A DNA stretch of 64,000 nucleotides from contig NZ_CP077639.1 in NCBI RefSeq assembly GCF_019056395.1, positions 212,501 to 276,500 on the forward strand, read 5' to 3'. The notes below the pieces were generated by a model that worked only from the letters and a program-made list of their open reading frames with translations, did not search any database and was not told where the DNA came from. The position numbers and the translations under genes are program-made. Positions 1 to 7,963 of this stretch are shown in pieces (the first letter of the stretch is position 1; every line of letters starts with the position of its first letter). Source of the DNA: Terribacillus sp. DMT04 (GTDB lineage Bacteria > Bacillota > Bacilli > Bacillales > Amphibacillaceae).

Positions 1-366
<366 letters not shown>

Positions 367-619
367 TAAAAACGAAAAGCGGAAAAGGCCGTTTAGAAAC
401 GTAAGGATAAGCAAGAGGCCGTAAAGGGGAATTTTCTCTTGAAGGGCTATTGCTTATACTGGAGTTTCTGGCCTTTGGAGCTGGATCTAGCTCAACGCAG
501 CTAGAACTTAGTAAGTCAACGCCAAAGACCAAGCACTTCGGTGCTTGGCAGCGCATGAGATGTAAAAGCATGAAGTTTCTTATCTAGTTTTGAGGGTTCA
601 TTCAATTGAATCTTTGAAT

Positions 620-736
620 TGTCTGGTGGTAATAGCGAAGAGGTCACACCTGTTCCCATGCCGAACACAGTAGTTAAGCTCTTCAGCGCCGATGGTAGTT
701 GGGTTCGCCCCGTGAGAGTAGGACGCTGCCAGGCAA
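620..736 (+). rRNA. 5S ribosomal RNA
   Basis: The conserved 5S core AGCGAAGAGGTCACACC and the stretch CCGAACACAGTAGTTAAG are present. The ends pair as TGTCTGG with CCAGGCA, which sets the limits to within a base or two. It lies about 250 bp after 23S and 27 bp before tRNA-Asn. Confidence 0.95.
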
Positions 737-762
737 TTTTTTTGTATACATATTTATATTGT

Positions 763-837
763 TCCACAGTAGCTCAGTGGTAGAGCTATCGGCTGTTAAC
801 CGATCGGTCGCAGGTTCGAATCCTGCCTGTGGAGCCA
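763..837 (+). tRNA. tRNA-Asn (GTT)
   Basis: Complete cloverleaf: acceptor TCCACAG pairs with CTGTGGA, the anticodon loop CTGTTAA gives anticodon GTT, the T arm is GGTTCGAATCC, and CCA is encoded at 835-837. Confidence 0.97.
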
Positions 838-840
838 TTT

Positions 841-913
841 GCTTCCTTAGCTCAGTCGGTAGAGCACCACCATGGTAAGGTGGGGGTCAGCGGTTCAAGT
901 CCGCTAGGAAGCT
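841..913 (+). tRNA. tRNA-Thr (GGT), host of the integrated element
   Basis: Acceptor GCTTCCT pairs with AGGAAGC. The anticodon loop ATGGTAA gives anticodon GGT (Thr). CCA is not encoded. The 3' half from base 870 onward is repeated at 9487-9533, so the element used this gene as attachment site and the tRNA stays intact. Confidence 0.96.
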
Positions 914-916
914 TAA
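870..916 (+). repeat. attL, 47-bp direct repeat (tRNA-Thr 3' end)
   Basis: Bases 870-916 are identical to 9487-9533. The repeat covers the anticodon arm, T arm and acceptor 3' strand of tRNA-Thr plus TTAA. The flanks differ at once on both sides (A versus T before, T versus C after), as expected for att core repeats made by a tyrosine integrase. Confidence 0.93.
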
Positions 917-963
917 TTACAGCAACAGTTTTATAGGTTATCTCTTTTAAACAGTATGTTTTC

Positions 964-981
964 AGTGACGAAACAGTGACG
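964..981 (+). promoter_or_regulatory. Possible integrase arm-type site, left end
   Basis: AGTGACGAAACAGTGACG holds two GTGACG half-units. A near copy in the same orientation lies 103 bp before attR (9367-9384). A short repeat near both ends fits an arm-binding site of a Tn916-type integrase. This is inference from position and repetition. Confidence 0.5.
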
Positions 982-1027
982 TCTTTATAGTATTGCCGAT
1001 AAAAACTTAATAAAGAGATATCTTTCC

Positions 1028-1070
1028 AAAACGACAATGTGAGTTTGACTCGCATTGTCGTTTTATTTTT
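1028..1070. terminator. Bidirectional terminator after int and tRNA-Thr
   Basis: AAAACGACAATG pairs with CATTGTCGTTTT, extended inward by GTGAG/CTCGC, with T- or A-rich tails on both sides. It overlaps the int stop codon. It can end int transcription and also the rRNA/tRNA transcript that now runs into the element. Confidence 0.85.
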
Positions 1071-2133
1071 CATCAAAGAAACTAGAGAAACGTTGAGCAG
1101 AATCTTTGTGAACTTGTGGTCGAACATGTGAATATATATTGATGGTTGTTTCAGCTTTTACATGTCCCAATCGTTGCTGAACAATTTTTACGTGCTCATT
1201 GATTTCTAGAAGTAAGGTGGCATGTGTATGTCTTAACTCATGAAATGTAATCTTTTTGACTTCTGCACGTTCACAAATACGATCCATTGAGCGCCGAATG
1301 TTTCGTTTCATCATATAGTCACCGTATGAATTTGCGACAACAATATTACATTTTGGTGATTGATTCTCTTTGTGTTCCTTTAAACATGCCAATTGTTGAT
1401 CTGATATAGGAATAGAGCGTCGAGATGCATCTGTTTTTAATCTTCCTAATTTCTTTTCATCTTCGTGGTAAGCTTGTTGAACATGTAGAACTTTATTAGA
1501 GAAATCAATATTTTTCCATTGGAGCCCAAGAATCTCTGAGAAACGCAAGCCAAATTGTAGTGCAAGCCAAAATGCCATATAACTCTGATACTCACGTGCG
1601 ACAGATAGGAACTTATGGCATTCTTCTTTTGTCCAAGTGTTTTTTTCTTTATAATTAGGCTGTGGCTTCTGAACACCGACTAAAGGGTTAGTCTTTAATT
1701 CATCCCACCTTATCATCATTTTGTAGATTTGGTTCATTAGGGTGTACAATTTGATGATGGTTGAATTAGCTAATTCTTTTTCTTTTTGAACAAGAAACTT
1801 TTGTATCTCAATCGATTTAATACTTGCCATTTCTCTAAATCCAAACACAGGTTGAATGTGTTTCTTAAAGTTGGATTCTGCATTCTGTAAAGCGCTCGTA
1901 CCTAAACTCTTCGGGGCAACCAGTGTAATATAATCATCAAAACCGTGCTCTAAAGTCTTTCTAGATTCTACTAAATGATTGCCGGTTAGTAAGTCTCTTT
2001 TCTGTTCTAATTCATCGAACTCAGCTTCTCTCTTTAATCGTCTGCGTGTTCCAATGTATCTTTTACCCTTATAGTAGACATTGGAACGATAAGCTACGAC
2101 AATCCCATTTTCTTTAATTTTCTCTATCGCCAT
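1063..2133 (-). CDS. int: Site-specific tyrosine integrase
   Basis: This 356-residue phage/ICE-type tyrosine recombinase would catalyse integration into and excision from tRNA-Thr. It has an N-terminal AP2-like arm-binding region (the YYKGKRYIGTRRR part), a SAM-like core-binding domain in the middle and a C-terminal catalytic domain. Visible catalytic signatures are R in LQFGLRFSEILGL, HxxR in HELRHTHATLLLE, and the nucleophile Y in TTINIYSHV just after LGHVKAE. I chose the ATG at 2133 because GAAGGAAAAT precedes it; an in-frame ATG 21 bases upstream has no better site. It lies next to attL, the usual place for int. Confidence 0.95.
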   Translation of the reverse strand: MAIEKIKENGIVVAYRSNVYYKGKRYIGTRRRLKREAEFDELEQKRDLLTGNHLVESRKTLEHGFDDYITLVAPKSLGTSALQNAESNFKKHIQPVFGFREMASIKSIEIQKFLVQKEKELANSTIIKLYTLMNQIYKMMIRWDELKTNPLVGVQKPQPNYKEKNTWTKEECHKFLSVAREYQSYMAFWLALQFGLRFSEILGLQWKNIDFSNKVLHVQQAYHEDEKKLGRLKTDASRRSIPISDQQLACLKEHKENQSPKCNIVVANSYGDYMMKRNIRRSMDRICERAEVKKITFHELRHTHATLLLEINEHVKIVQQRLGHVKAETTINIYSHVRPQVHKDSAQRFSSFFDEK

Positions 2134-2215
2134 ATTTTCCTTCAATCCTTTCAAATTAAAGGAGAACAGTTACATACATGTTTTAAGATAGCAAACTGTT
2201 CTCCAACATTCAATT

Positions 2216-2506
2216 TTAATCATTCGGTTGTTCACGAATCCACGTCTTTAGGAACTCATTCGTTTCAATAACAGGGAATACCCACTTCCGACCCACTTTA
2301 CGTCTTATTTGTTTAAATCGTGAGTCGTTGAAGAATGTATTTATAATGTGACCTTTCGAGAATGATGTGACTTGCATCAAATCATCCAGACTATAAAATA
2401 TTTTATCGTTTCCGAGTTCCTGCATCTTTTCATCGAGCTGTTTAAGAATGTGCTGTTCTAATGCTTCATTATCAATCTGAATATTAATAAGAGATGTATC
2501 AATCAC
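2216..2506 (-). CDS. DUF771-type DNA-binding protein, probable excisionase
   Basis: This 96-residue protein has a central winged-helix-like stretch (YSLDDLMQVTSFSKGHIIN followed by RKVGRKWVFPV). It resembles the DUF771 family found next to integrases in phages and ICEs of Firmicutes. From family and position it probably acts as recombination directionality factor or as a regulator of int. Its start overlaps the stop of the next upstream gene by four bases, so the two are translationally coupled. The exact role is inference. Confidence 0.65.
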   Translation of the reverse strand: MIDTSLINIQIDNEALEQHILKQLDEKMQELGNDKIFYSLDDLMQVTSFSKGHIINTFFNDSRFKQIRRKVGRKWVFPVIETNEFLKTWIREQPND

Positions 2507-2724
2507 TTAGATCTCTCCTTTCTCTGTATTAAATCGATTCGTATGTCAGTTAATCGAGCGTTTAACAATTCAAATTCAATTTTGCATTTTTTATGAGTTT
2601 CGTTTTCTTTATTAGATAAGGTACGATCATCTAACAATCCTAGGTGTGAATAAATATAGCCTTCTATATTTTTCAGGTGTACTTCTAATTCTTTTAGATC
2701 ATTTAAGCTGCGATTAATCGTCAT
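2503..2724 (-). CDS. Small hypothetical protein of the element
   Basis: This 73-residue, highly charged, mostly helical protein has no motif I recognise (begins MTINRSLNDLKELEVHLKN). GGGAGGAG lies upstream of the ATG. It overlaps the stop of the relaxase remnant on one side and the start of the DUF771 gene on the other, so it is part of the same right-to-left operon. Its length and charge pattern would fit a small coiled-coil accessory protein, but no function can be assigned. Confidence 0.6.
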   Translation of the reverse strand: MTINRSLNDLKELEVHLKNIEGYIYSHLGLLDDRTLSNKENETHKKCKIEFELLNARLTDIRIDLIQRKERSK

Positions 2725-3886
2725 AAGAATCGCTCTCCTCCCATGGTTTACCTTGATTAATATAGTAGTTCTTATACTTGTTTAACCAGCTAATATGGTC
2801 GTCATTAGGTTCAAAGTTTTCGAATTGTTCGTATAGATATTCTATTAATTCTCGTGCAGACTCATCTTCCCATATTTGCTGAACCTTCCACAGTGTAGGA
2901 AGAAGACCTGACCCTTTATATAGATGTTCAATTGATTGCTCTAACAAGTTGTTGCGTGGGGAGGGAGATTCGAAAAGAAAATTCTTTGAATCTAGTAATT
3001 CAAGCATCAACCTAGTAATCTTATGAGGTCGATTTGAATTTACGTAAAAAAACATATAACGGTCAATTAGAGAACTGATAATAATGTTTTTAAGGTCATC
3101 ATCAGAACTGCATTTCTTAATTGCATTTGTTATCTGATGAGCATATTCACCAGAAAACTCTGCCTCAACACGTGTCCAATCGTCTACAACCTTGGCAATA
3201 TGTCGCATGTGCTTCATGAAAGCTGTTCCTCTTTTTTATCGTAAATGCGAAGATGGACTTTTGTATTTCTGCCTTTTGCTCCAATATATAATGTTTGAGC
3301 GTTAAAGTTCTTCGATATGTCTGAAACCTTAGAATGGTTGATCTTATATGGTTTATTTTGATTATCTTCAATAACTTTTTGTAAGTAGCTTTTTTTAATA
3401 TTTCCCATATCGTAGTTCAGTCCTTCCATCTTCAATTGATCTTTTTAGTTTGGCGATGTTAATGCCTTCATTGAAGAAATCACAACATATATCGATTCTA
3501 GACAACCTAAATGTATACTCATTTGAATCTATTAACTTGAAGAAGGTATGCAGATGGATTGGTTCGTTGTAATATTCCTCGTATCGTTTTCGATACTCAT
3601 GCCATGCGTATGCACTAAATTTCACAATTACACCCATCTTGGAAAATGCTTCGTGATAAGCAATACAAAAGTAGAATGGTGCATTAATGAATGAATAGCC
3701 TTCGGTATAGCCTTCTGGTAATTTTACGTCAGATTTCCCAAAGTTATCGAATAGTGTAAGCATTTTAGACTTTATTAAGAATGAGTTTATTAGGTTAGTT
3801 GCTACCCATTCACGCCACTCGTCAAAAGAAAATACATCTATTGACTGTAAGACGAGTGTAAACTGGTCGATATCCGGTTTAATCAT
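2714..3886 (-). pseudogene. MobT/Rep_trans relaxase, split by two frameshifts
   Basis: Three consecutive reading frames encode one protein of the Rep_trans family (relaxases such as NicK of ICEBs1, Orf20 of Tn916, and pT181-type RepC). Part 1 (3886 to 3395) has the start DQFTLVLQ and the conserved RLSRIDICCDFF. Part 2 (3435 to 3214) has YIGAKGRNTKVHLRIYDKK, the region that holds the active tyrosine in RepC-type proteins. Part 3 (3217 to 2714) has WTRVEAEFSGEYAHQIT, which follows directly in intact relatives. The first shift lies near a GGGAAATATTA7 run and the second just after DKKEEQ. Each part could be translated separately, because ATGs overlap the stops, but the active-site region would be divided. 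I think the relaxase is inactive unless the frameshifts are sequencing errors. Confidence 0.8.
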
Positions 3887-3979
3887 GTATTAGTCTCTCC
3901 TTTATAGTAGGGAATACATTAAGTATTATTTTCTTGAGATGAATGCCTATAGGAATAGACTTTACTAGGGTTTTTAATC

Positions 3980-4100
3980 ATGACTGGAGCTGGGGTGATT
4001 ACCAACACCCCAGCTTACCCAAAGGAGAGCTGCACGGAGCGGACTCCTCCCCGCCTTGATCGGCGGGTCCCCTCCGCTCTCTGTGCCGCTGCTCCTTTAT
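3980..4100 (-). other. Candidate oriT (nested inverted repeats)
   Basis: The gap between the coupling-ATPase gene and the relaxase gene holds two strong inverted repeats. IR1 (3988-3997 with 4006-4015) is a perfect 10-bp stem AGCTGGGGTG/CACCCCAGCT. IR2 (about 4021-4098) is a long, interrupted, GC-rich dyad built from AAAGGAG/CTCCTTT, GAGCGGA/TCCGCTC and CCCGCC/GGCGGG. In ICEBs1 and Tn916 the oriT lies at this same place and has a GC-rich inverted repeat. Assignment is by position and structure; the nick site is not identified. Confidence 0.6.
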
Positions 4101-4114
4101 TAAAGCTAGGTGAT

Positions 4115-5416
4115 TCATTTCAAGAAGCTACAATAAGGTACAACTAATAGCCGTGGATTTTCTACATTTGCCAAACTAGGATAACTAAATATGCCCTTTC
4201 CAGCACTAAAGCGGACAGGTGGTATATTTACACTAGAAGCGAACAAAGTGCGGTAGGTTTGTTCATCACTATCACCTAGAGCAATCTTTAACACTAGTTG
4301 CTCTCTTATTGCTGTGGGCATAGTCTGTGCGTTCATCTGCTGAGTCGCAATCCAAAGTATGCAGCCAAGCTGACGACCCATAAAAGCCACATCAGCTAGT
4401 ATGCTATCGACTTCATCACGCTCTTTTTTGGATAAGGTTTTCCAAGAATCTCTTAATGCCCCGAATTCATCAATAAGCAAAATCAAAGCAGGAAGACCAG
4501 CTTCTTTATACGTTTTGTTGCGATTTAATCTAAAATAATTCTGTAACTCGTTCTGTCTTTCTGTCATCCTTTGATGAAAATTCTTAATTAACTCAACTGC
4601 ATTTGTTTTGTCGGCTGTTCTTTGTTTACCAACAATACGTTCTGCCATTTGATAAACATCAGAGCGTTTAGGGTCGACAATAAATAATTCATGCTGAACT
4701 TGCTTAGAAAAGGTCTGCTCACATAACATTTGTATAAAAAAGCTCTTACCTGAACCTGTTTGCCCGACTAATCCCATATGATGAAAAGGTACAGTAGTCC
4801 TTTCATCTAAGCGTAACTCGTATTCATTACCTGTCTTATTAGCCCATACTATTAAATCGTTTATTGTTTTTATTTCAGATTGTTTTTCTAGCTCATTTGA
4901 GTAGAACTCGAAGATATAGTAGTCTCGATCATTGGATAAGTAATTACGTTCGCATACATATCCGCTTAAAGCAGAATCAATACGCATACTTTCTAGTTTT
5001 TTGTCGAATTTAATCGAATTCCGAATAAATACTTTTCCGGATTTCCTTGTTCGATTATCGTCAAACAGAATATTAATCTTAGGAAGAATAACAAATCGAT
5101 GGTCTAACTCTCGTTCATCTTCAAATCTAGCATCTTTAATGTGCCTTCTAATTCTTTTTACCAATGAATAATGTTGTAACGAATAAAACATACCTAACCA
5201 TAGTTTGTTGCGTACTGACCAACAAACAAATAAACCAAATAACATTAAAGCGGCTAGAGTTAAGAAGATGTTTGATTCAACATGTGGCAGTTGAATTAGG
5301 TTAATCTTTTCCACAAGTAATGGATATGGCTTATGAAAAAATACCCATAAAATCAGAGAGATCCCGACAATAGAAAATGAAATGAAACCTCGTTGCATTC
5401 TATAGGTTCTTTTCAT
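4115..5416 (-). CDS. FtsK/SpoIIIE-type coupling ATPase (TcpA/ConQ family)
   Basis: This 433-residue membrane-anchored DNA-pumping ATPase would bring the relaxase-DNA complex to a conjugation channel. Two N-terminal membrane segments (about residues 10-27 and 48-65) are followed by a cytoplasmic domain. That domain has Walker A GQTGSGKS (about 215), a DPKRSDVY motif after it, and Walker B ALILLIDEFGAL. Its length and order match ConQ (YdcQ) of ICEBs1 and Orf21 of Tn916. The ATG at 5416 is chosen because AGGAAG lies 8 bases upstream; the GTG at 5425 overlaps that site. It lies between the HelP-like gene and the relaxase, the standard order. Confidence 0.9.
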   Translation of the reverse strand: MKRTYRMQRGFISFSIVGISLILWVFFHKPYPLLVEKINLIQLPHVESNIFLTLAALMLFGLFVCWSVRNKLWLGMFYSLQHYSLVKRIRRHIKDARFEDERELDHRFVILPKINILFDDNRTRKSGKVFIRNSIKFDKKLESMRIDSALSGYVCERNYLSNDRDYYIFEFYSNELEKQSEIKTINDLIVWANKTGNEYELRLDERTTVPFHHMGLVGQTGSGKSFFIQMLCEQTFSKQVQHELFIVDPKRSDVYQMAERIVGKQRTADKTNAVELIKNFHQRMTERQNELQNYFRLNRNKTYKEAGLPALILLIDEFGALRDSWKTLSKKERDEVDSILADVAFMGRQLGCILWIATQQMNAQTMPTAIREQLVLKIALGDSDEQTYRTLFASSVNIPPVRFSAGKGIFSYPSLANVENPRLLVVPYCSFLK

Positions 5417-5442
5417 ATAGATCACTTCCTAACATTGTTATT

Positions 5443-5462
5443 CCGCCCCCATCTGGGGGCGG
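5443..5462. other. Perfect GC-rich hairpin between helP and the coupling ATPase
   Basis: CCGCCCCC and GGGGGCGG form an 8-bp G-C stem with an ATCT loop. It is far more GC-rich than its surroundings. There is no U-tract after it, so it is not an ordinary terminator. It could be a single-strand origin, a relaxase-related site or an mRNA processing hairpin. Confidence 0.6.
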
Positions 5463-5511
5463 TCACACCCATGACTGATGCGTAAGGTGAGTATTGAAGT
5501 ATCTTAGCTTA

Positions 5512-5859
5512 TTATTGGATATCTACGTCATCAGCTTTAACAGCTAGTTCACTCATGAATGTTCCGTATATGGAGGCTGTCGGATTCACGAATAGTATCT
5601 TACTGAATTTTTTGAAATTCTTAGGCGGTTTGGGTACTTTAACGAATATTTGTTCACCTGCATTGAGGTCTGGTTCTACGTCATTACCTTCGTATAATGT
5701 TTTATCTGTCGCAATAACGCATTTATACTTTGTGCCAATCTGCTTCGTCTTTTGCTTGTCTGCATATTCATACCAAGGCTCTTGAGCTACAACTCGTATA
5801 TCTTTATCCTTGAAGAATTCTTCAGCGTCGAACTTGTTAAACTGTCTTAATTTTTTCAT
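5512..5859 (-). CDS. DUF961 protein, HelP-like helicase processivity factor
   Basis: This 115-residue protein (begins MKKLRQFNKFDAEEFF) resembles DUF961 proteins, including Orf22/Orf23 of Tn916 and HelP (YdcP) of ICEBs1. HelP helps the PcrA helicase unwind element DNA during conjugation and rolling-circle replication. The start at 5859 is supported by GGAGG 9 bases upstream; a longer frame upstream has no such site. It is the first gene of the leftward transfer operon, so the promoter should lie at 5870-6000, where a clear inverted repeat is found. Family membership is from overall similarity, not from catalytic residues. Confidence 0.75.
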   Translation of the reverse strand: MKKLRQFNKFDAEEFFKDKDIRVVAQEPWYEYADKQKTKQIGTKYKCVIATDKTLYEGNDVEPDLNAGEQIFVKVPKPPKNFKKFSKILFVNPTASIYGTFMSELAVKADDVDIQ

Positions 5860-5896
5860 GTGTATCGTCCTCCTTTTATTTAGACACTGTATATGA

Positions 5897-5931
5897 TTTG
5901 TGAATGAAAGAACTCTTAAATCATTCACAAA
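5897..5931. promoter_or_regulatory. Probable operator upstream of the transfer operon
   Basis: TTTGTGAATGA (5897-5907) and TCATTCACAAA (5921-5931) form a perfect 11-bp inverted repeat with a 13-bp spacer. It sits between the divergent helP-like gene and the gene at 6028. This spacing is typical for a dimeric repressor. The cognate repressor is not evident; the 6028-6630 product is one candidate. Confidence 0.6.
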
Positions 5932-6027
5932 CCCTATTTTGAAGCATATATTAGGGATTAAAAAGGGTAAAATTAATTTGGACACTTAAAAGGTTATGTG
6001 ATATTCTTTGAGAAAGGAGGAGTTAAG

Positions 6028-6630
6028 ATGATGATAAAAGCAGAAGAAGTCTTGGAATTATTTGATTTAGTTACAGGATATGGAGTAGATAATTATTCAA
6101 GAAGAGTTCTTCAAACATTAAGTAAACGAGATAAAAGGAAGCACGTAACTACTCATAAAAACATGAGTCGATATATAGAAAGTTACATTGAGCGTAAGTA
6201 TAAAGAGAAAAATAACAGACCGCCTATGGATATGGAAGAAAGAGATTCTATTATAAAGATTGAAGGATCAACAAAAGGGATGAGGTATGATAGAGAAGGA
6301 ATTATTCTGATGTTAGAAGATCGACGAATAAAAGAGTTGTTACAAAGCCAACTTGAAAAAAATACTGTCATGATTGAAGGACAGTCTATGCCTAAAGTTG
6401 TTAGCGAATATTTATTTGCAGAGTTGAATGGGATTATCGAAGATACCAAGCGAAAAGAATTCTATGAAGAGATAAAAGGGGACTCAACTGAAGATCTAAA
6501 AATGAAACTAACCATAATGGAACTAGAATTAAAAAGTAGAGAAACATTTGATAAAATGATTAAAGACTATGATGAAGTAGCAGAAAATCGTTCTCCAGAA
6601 AGCCTTTATTATTATGATATTAAAGAATAA
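6028..6630 (+). CDS. Hypothetical protein, possible element regulator
   Basis: This 200-residue, soluble, strongly charged protein (begins MMIKAEEVLELFDLVTGYGV) has no signal peptide and no membrane segment. I do not recognise the family. AAAGGAGG lies 7 bases before ATG 6028. An in-frame GTG at 5998 lies upstream of that site and is unlikely to be the start. The gene is divergent from the transfer operon and followed by its own terminator. The C-terminal half is rich in helix formers with coiled-coil tendency. Position, facing the inverted repeat at 5897-5931, would suit a regulator, but cargo function is equally possible. Confidence 0.7.
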   Translation: MMIKAEEVLELFDLVTGYGVDNYSRRVLQTLSKRDKRKHVTTHKNMSRYIESYIERKYKEKNNRPPMDMEERDSIIKIEGSTKGMRYDREGIILMLEDRRIKELLQSQLEKNTVMIEGQSMPKVVSEYLFAELNGIIEDTKRKEFYEEIKGDSTEDLKMKLTIMELELKSRETFDKMIKDYDEVAENRSPESLYYYDIKE

Positions 6631-6660
6631 AAAGCACAGATTTTATTCTGTGCTTTTTAA
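6631..6660 (+). terminator. Terminator after the 6028 gene
   Basis: AAAGCACAGA pairs with TCTGTGCTTT, followed by more T residues. It starts right after the stop codon. Confidence 0.92.
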
Positions 6661-6753
6661 TATCAGCATATTTAGTGAATTAGATTTACTCAAATGTTCA
6701 GCAAAATAAGCTATTTAAAGCCAATGATATAAATTATGAATACTTATCTAAAG

Positions 6754-6954
6754 CTAGAAAGAGCCTTCTATCCAATTTACAACCTTATCCCAAAATGAGA
6801 AAAGCAAAATAAATCCAGTTATCATTGATATAATAAACGAAATTAGGATTGGGTGTCTTTCAATAAAGGATTTCTTGCCGCGATTTGGTGAATTGTTCTG
6901 ATGACCAATATGGGATTTTTTAATTTTATTCTTATCCCCAATTTTAATATTCAA
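6754..6954 (-). CDS. Small single-span membrane protein, partner of the AbiTii protein
   Basis: This 66-residue protein has one transmembrane helix (ILISFIISMITGFILLFSFW, about residues 36-55) after a basic linker. Its N terminus KIGDKNKIKKSHIGH closely matches the C terminus of the preceding protein (KVGDKNKVVKSRLGH). It starts with TTG at 6954, overlapping the stop of the upstream gene (TTGA), so translation is coupled. A weak GGTGGTGGG lies upstream. The pairing of a soluble protein with a tiny membrane protein suggests a sensor-effector couple, but that is inference. I do not recognise a named family for this protein. Confidence 0.7.
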   Translation of the reverse strand: MNIKIGDKNKIKKSHIGHQNNSPNRGKKSFIERHPILISFIISMITGFILLFSFWDKVVNWIEGSF

Positions 6955-7643
6955 TCTTTCCCACCACCAAAGAAGTGTCCAAGTCTAGATTTTACAACTT
7001 TATTTTTATCTCCAACTTTAAGCGAACCGTCATAAATAATATTTTCAATATTGTAGACTGCATTATCTTTTTTAGATGTATCTTCTTCCACTTGTTCCTG
7101 TATATCTAATTCATCCAAGTTATCAAATTGATTCTCCAGTTCCATAATGATATCTATGAGCTTAGATTTCACTTTGGAAATAATCCCATCAAGTTGATTC
7201 GATCCAACCCTTATTCTCATCCTTGCAATTTGTAGTTCGCCTCTTGAGATATGATGACAAAAATCGGTACTAATGACTTTAGCATAATTATCTCGGTTTT
7301 CACCGTTGAGTATATTTTGAATTGCTGAAAGACTATCAGTCATTTCTAAAGTAGTAATACTATCATAAGTTTCGTCATCTGGAATTAGTGTTCTTAGGGG
7401 CACGGGAGAATCTGTATATTGGACATTATAGTTTACAACAAAAGTACCGGTAGGAGAACCTTTTAAAATTCTGTATTGTGGAAGAATGTCGTGTTCTCCC
7501 TTAAAACCTTCCAATTCTCCGTTTACCCAATTAATTATAGGTTTACTATCTAGATCGGATAGAATAACCTTTAATCGTAGCAGAATATTTTCGATATTTT
7601 CTTTCCCGCTAACTATATCTTTCAATAGTTGACTTCTTGCCAT
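6951..7643 (-). CDS. AbiTii-domain protein (putative abortive infection)
   Basis: This 230-residue cytoplasmic protein has an N-terminal AbiTii-type domain: SQLLKDIVSGKENIENIL, LLRLKVILSDLD and INWVNGELEGF are typical of that family, which is linked to abortive infection. The middle is helical. The acidic linker (EEDTSKKDN) leads to a short C-terminal tail with GDKNKVVKSRLGH, a motif repeated at the start of the next protein. A good start codon, ATG 7643, follows AGGGGGAATT. The operon with the 66-residue membrane protein lies in the cargo part of the IME, a usual place for defence genes. Mechanism unknown. Confidence 0.75.
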   Translation of the reverse strand: MARSQLLKDIVSGKENIENILLRLKVILSDLDSKPIINWVNGELEGFKGEHDILPQYRILKGSPTGTFVVNYNVQYTDSPVPLRTLIPDDETYDSITTLEMTDSLSAIQNILNGENRDNYAKVISTDFCHHISRGELQIARMRIRVGSNQLDGIISKVKSKLIDIIMELENQFDNLDELDIQEQVEEDTSKKDNAVYNIENIIYDGSLKVGDKNKVVKSRLGHFFGGGKD

Positions 7644-7963
7644 ATAAATTCCCCCTATGTGTTAACTTTAGACTTAGTCATGTTATAAGCTTTTACTAAG
7701 TGCAAAAAATAATTAGCGTAAATCTTTTTACTACTAGTACATTAGTTATATAGTAAATAGTTCTTAAATAGTTCTATATATTCCCATATTATCACTAGAG
7801 CACTTACTTATCCATTTTAATAGCGTATATGATTCCATAGGAGTCAACTAGTTGTTTTTAATAGTATTTTTTTAATAATTTGACTACTATTATATAGACA
7901 TCTTCAGTTATATAGTTTTACAATTAGGTTATATATATCAATCAGAGGGAGTTCAGAATGTGA
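7644..7963. other. AT-rich divergent intergenic region
   Basis: About 320 bp without a gene separate the AbiTii operon (leftward) from the channel-like gene (rightward). The stretch TTATATAG occurs three times (near 7746, 7892 and 7910) and the region is very AT-rich. It must hold two divergent promoters, but no single -35/-10 pair stands out. Confidence 0.5.
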
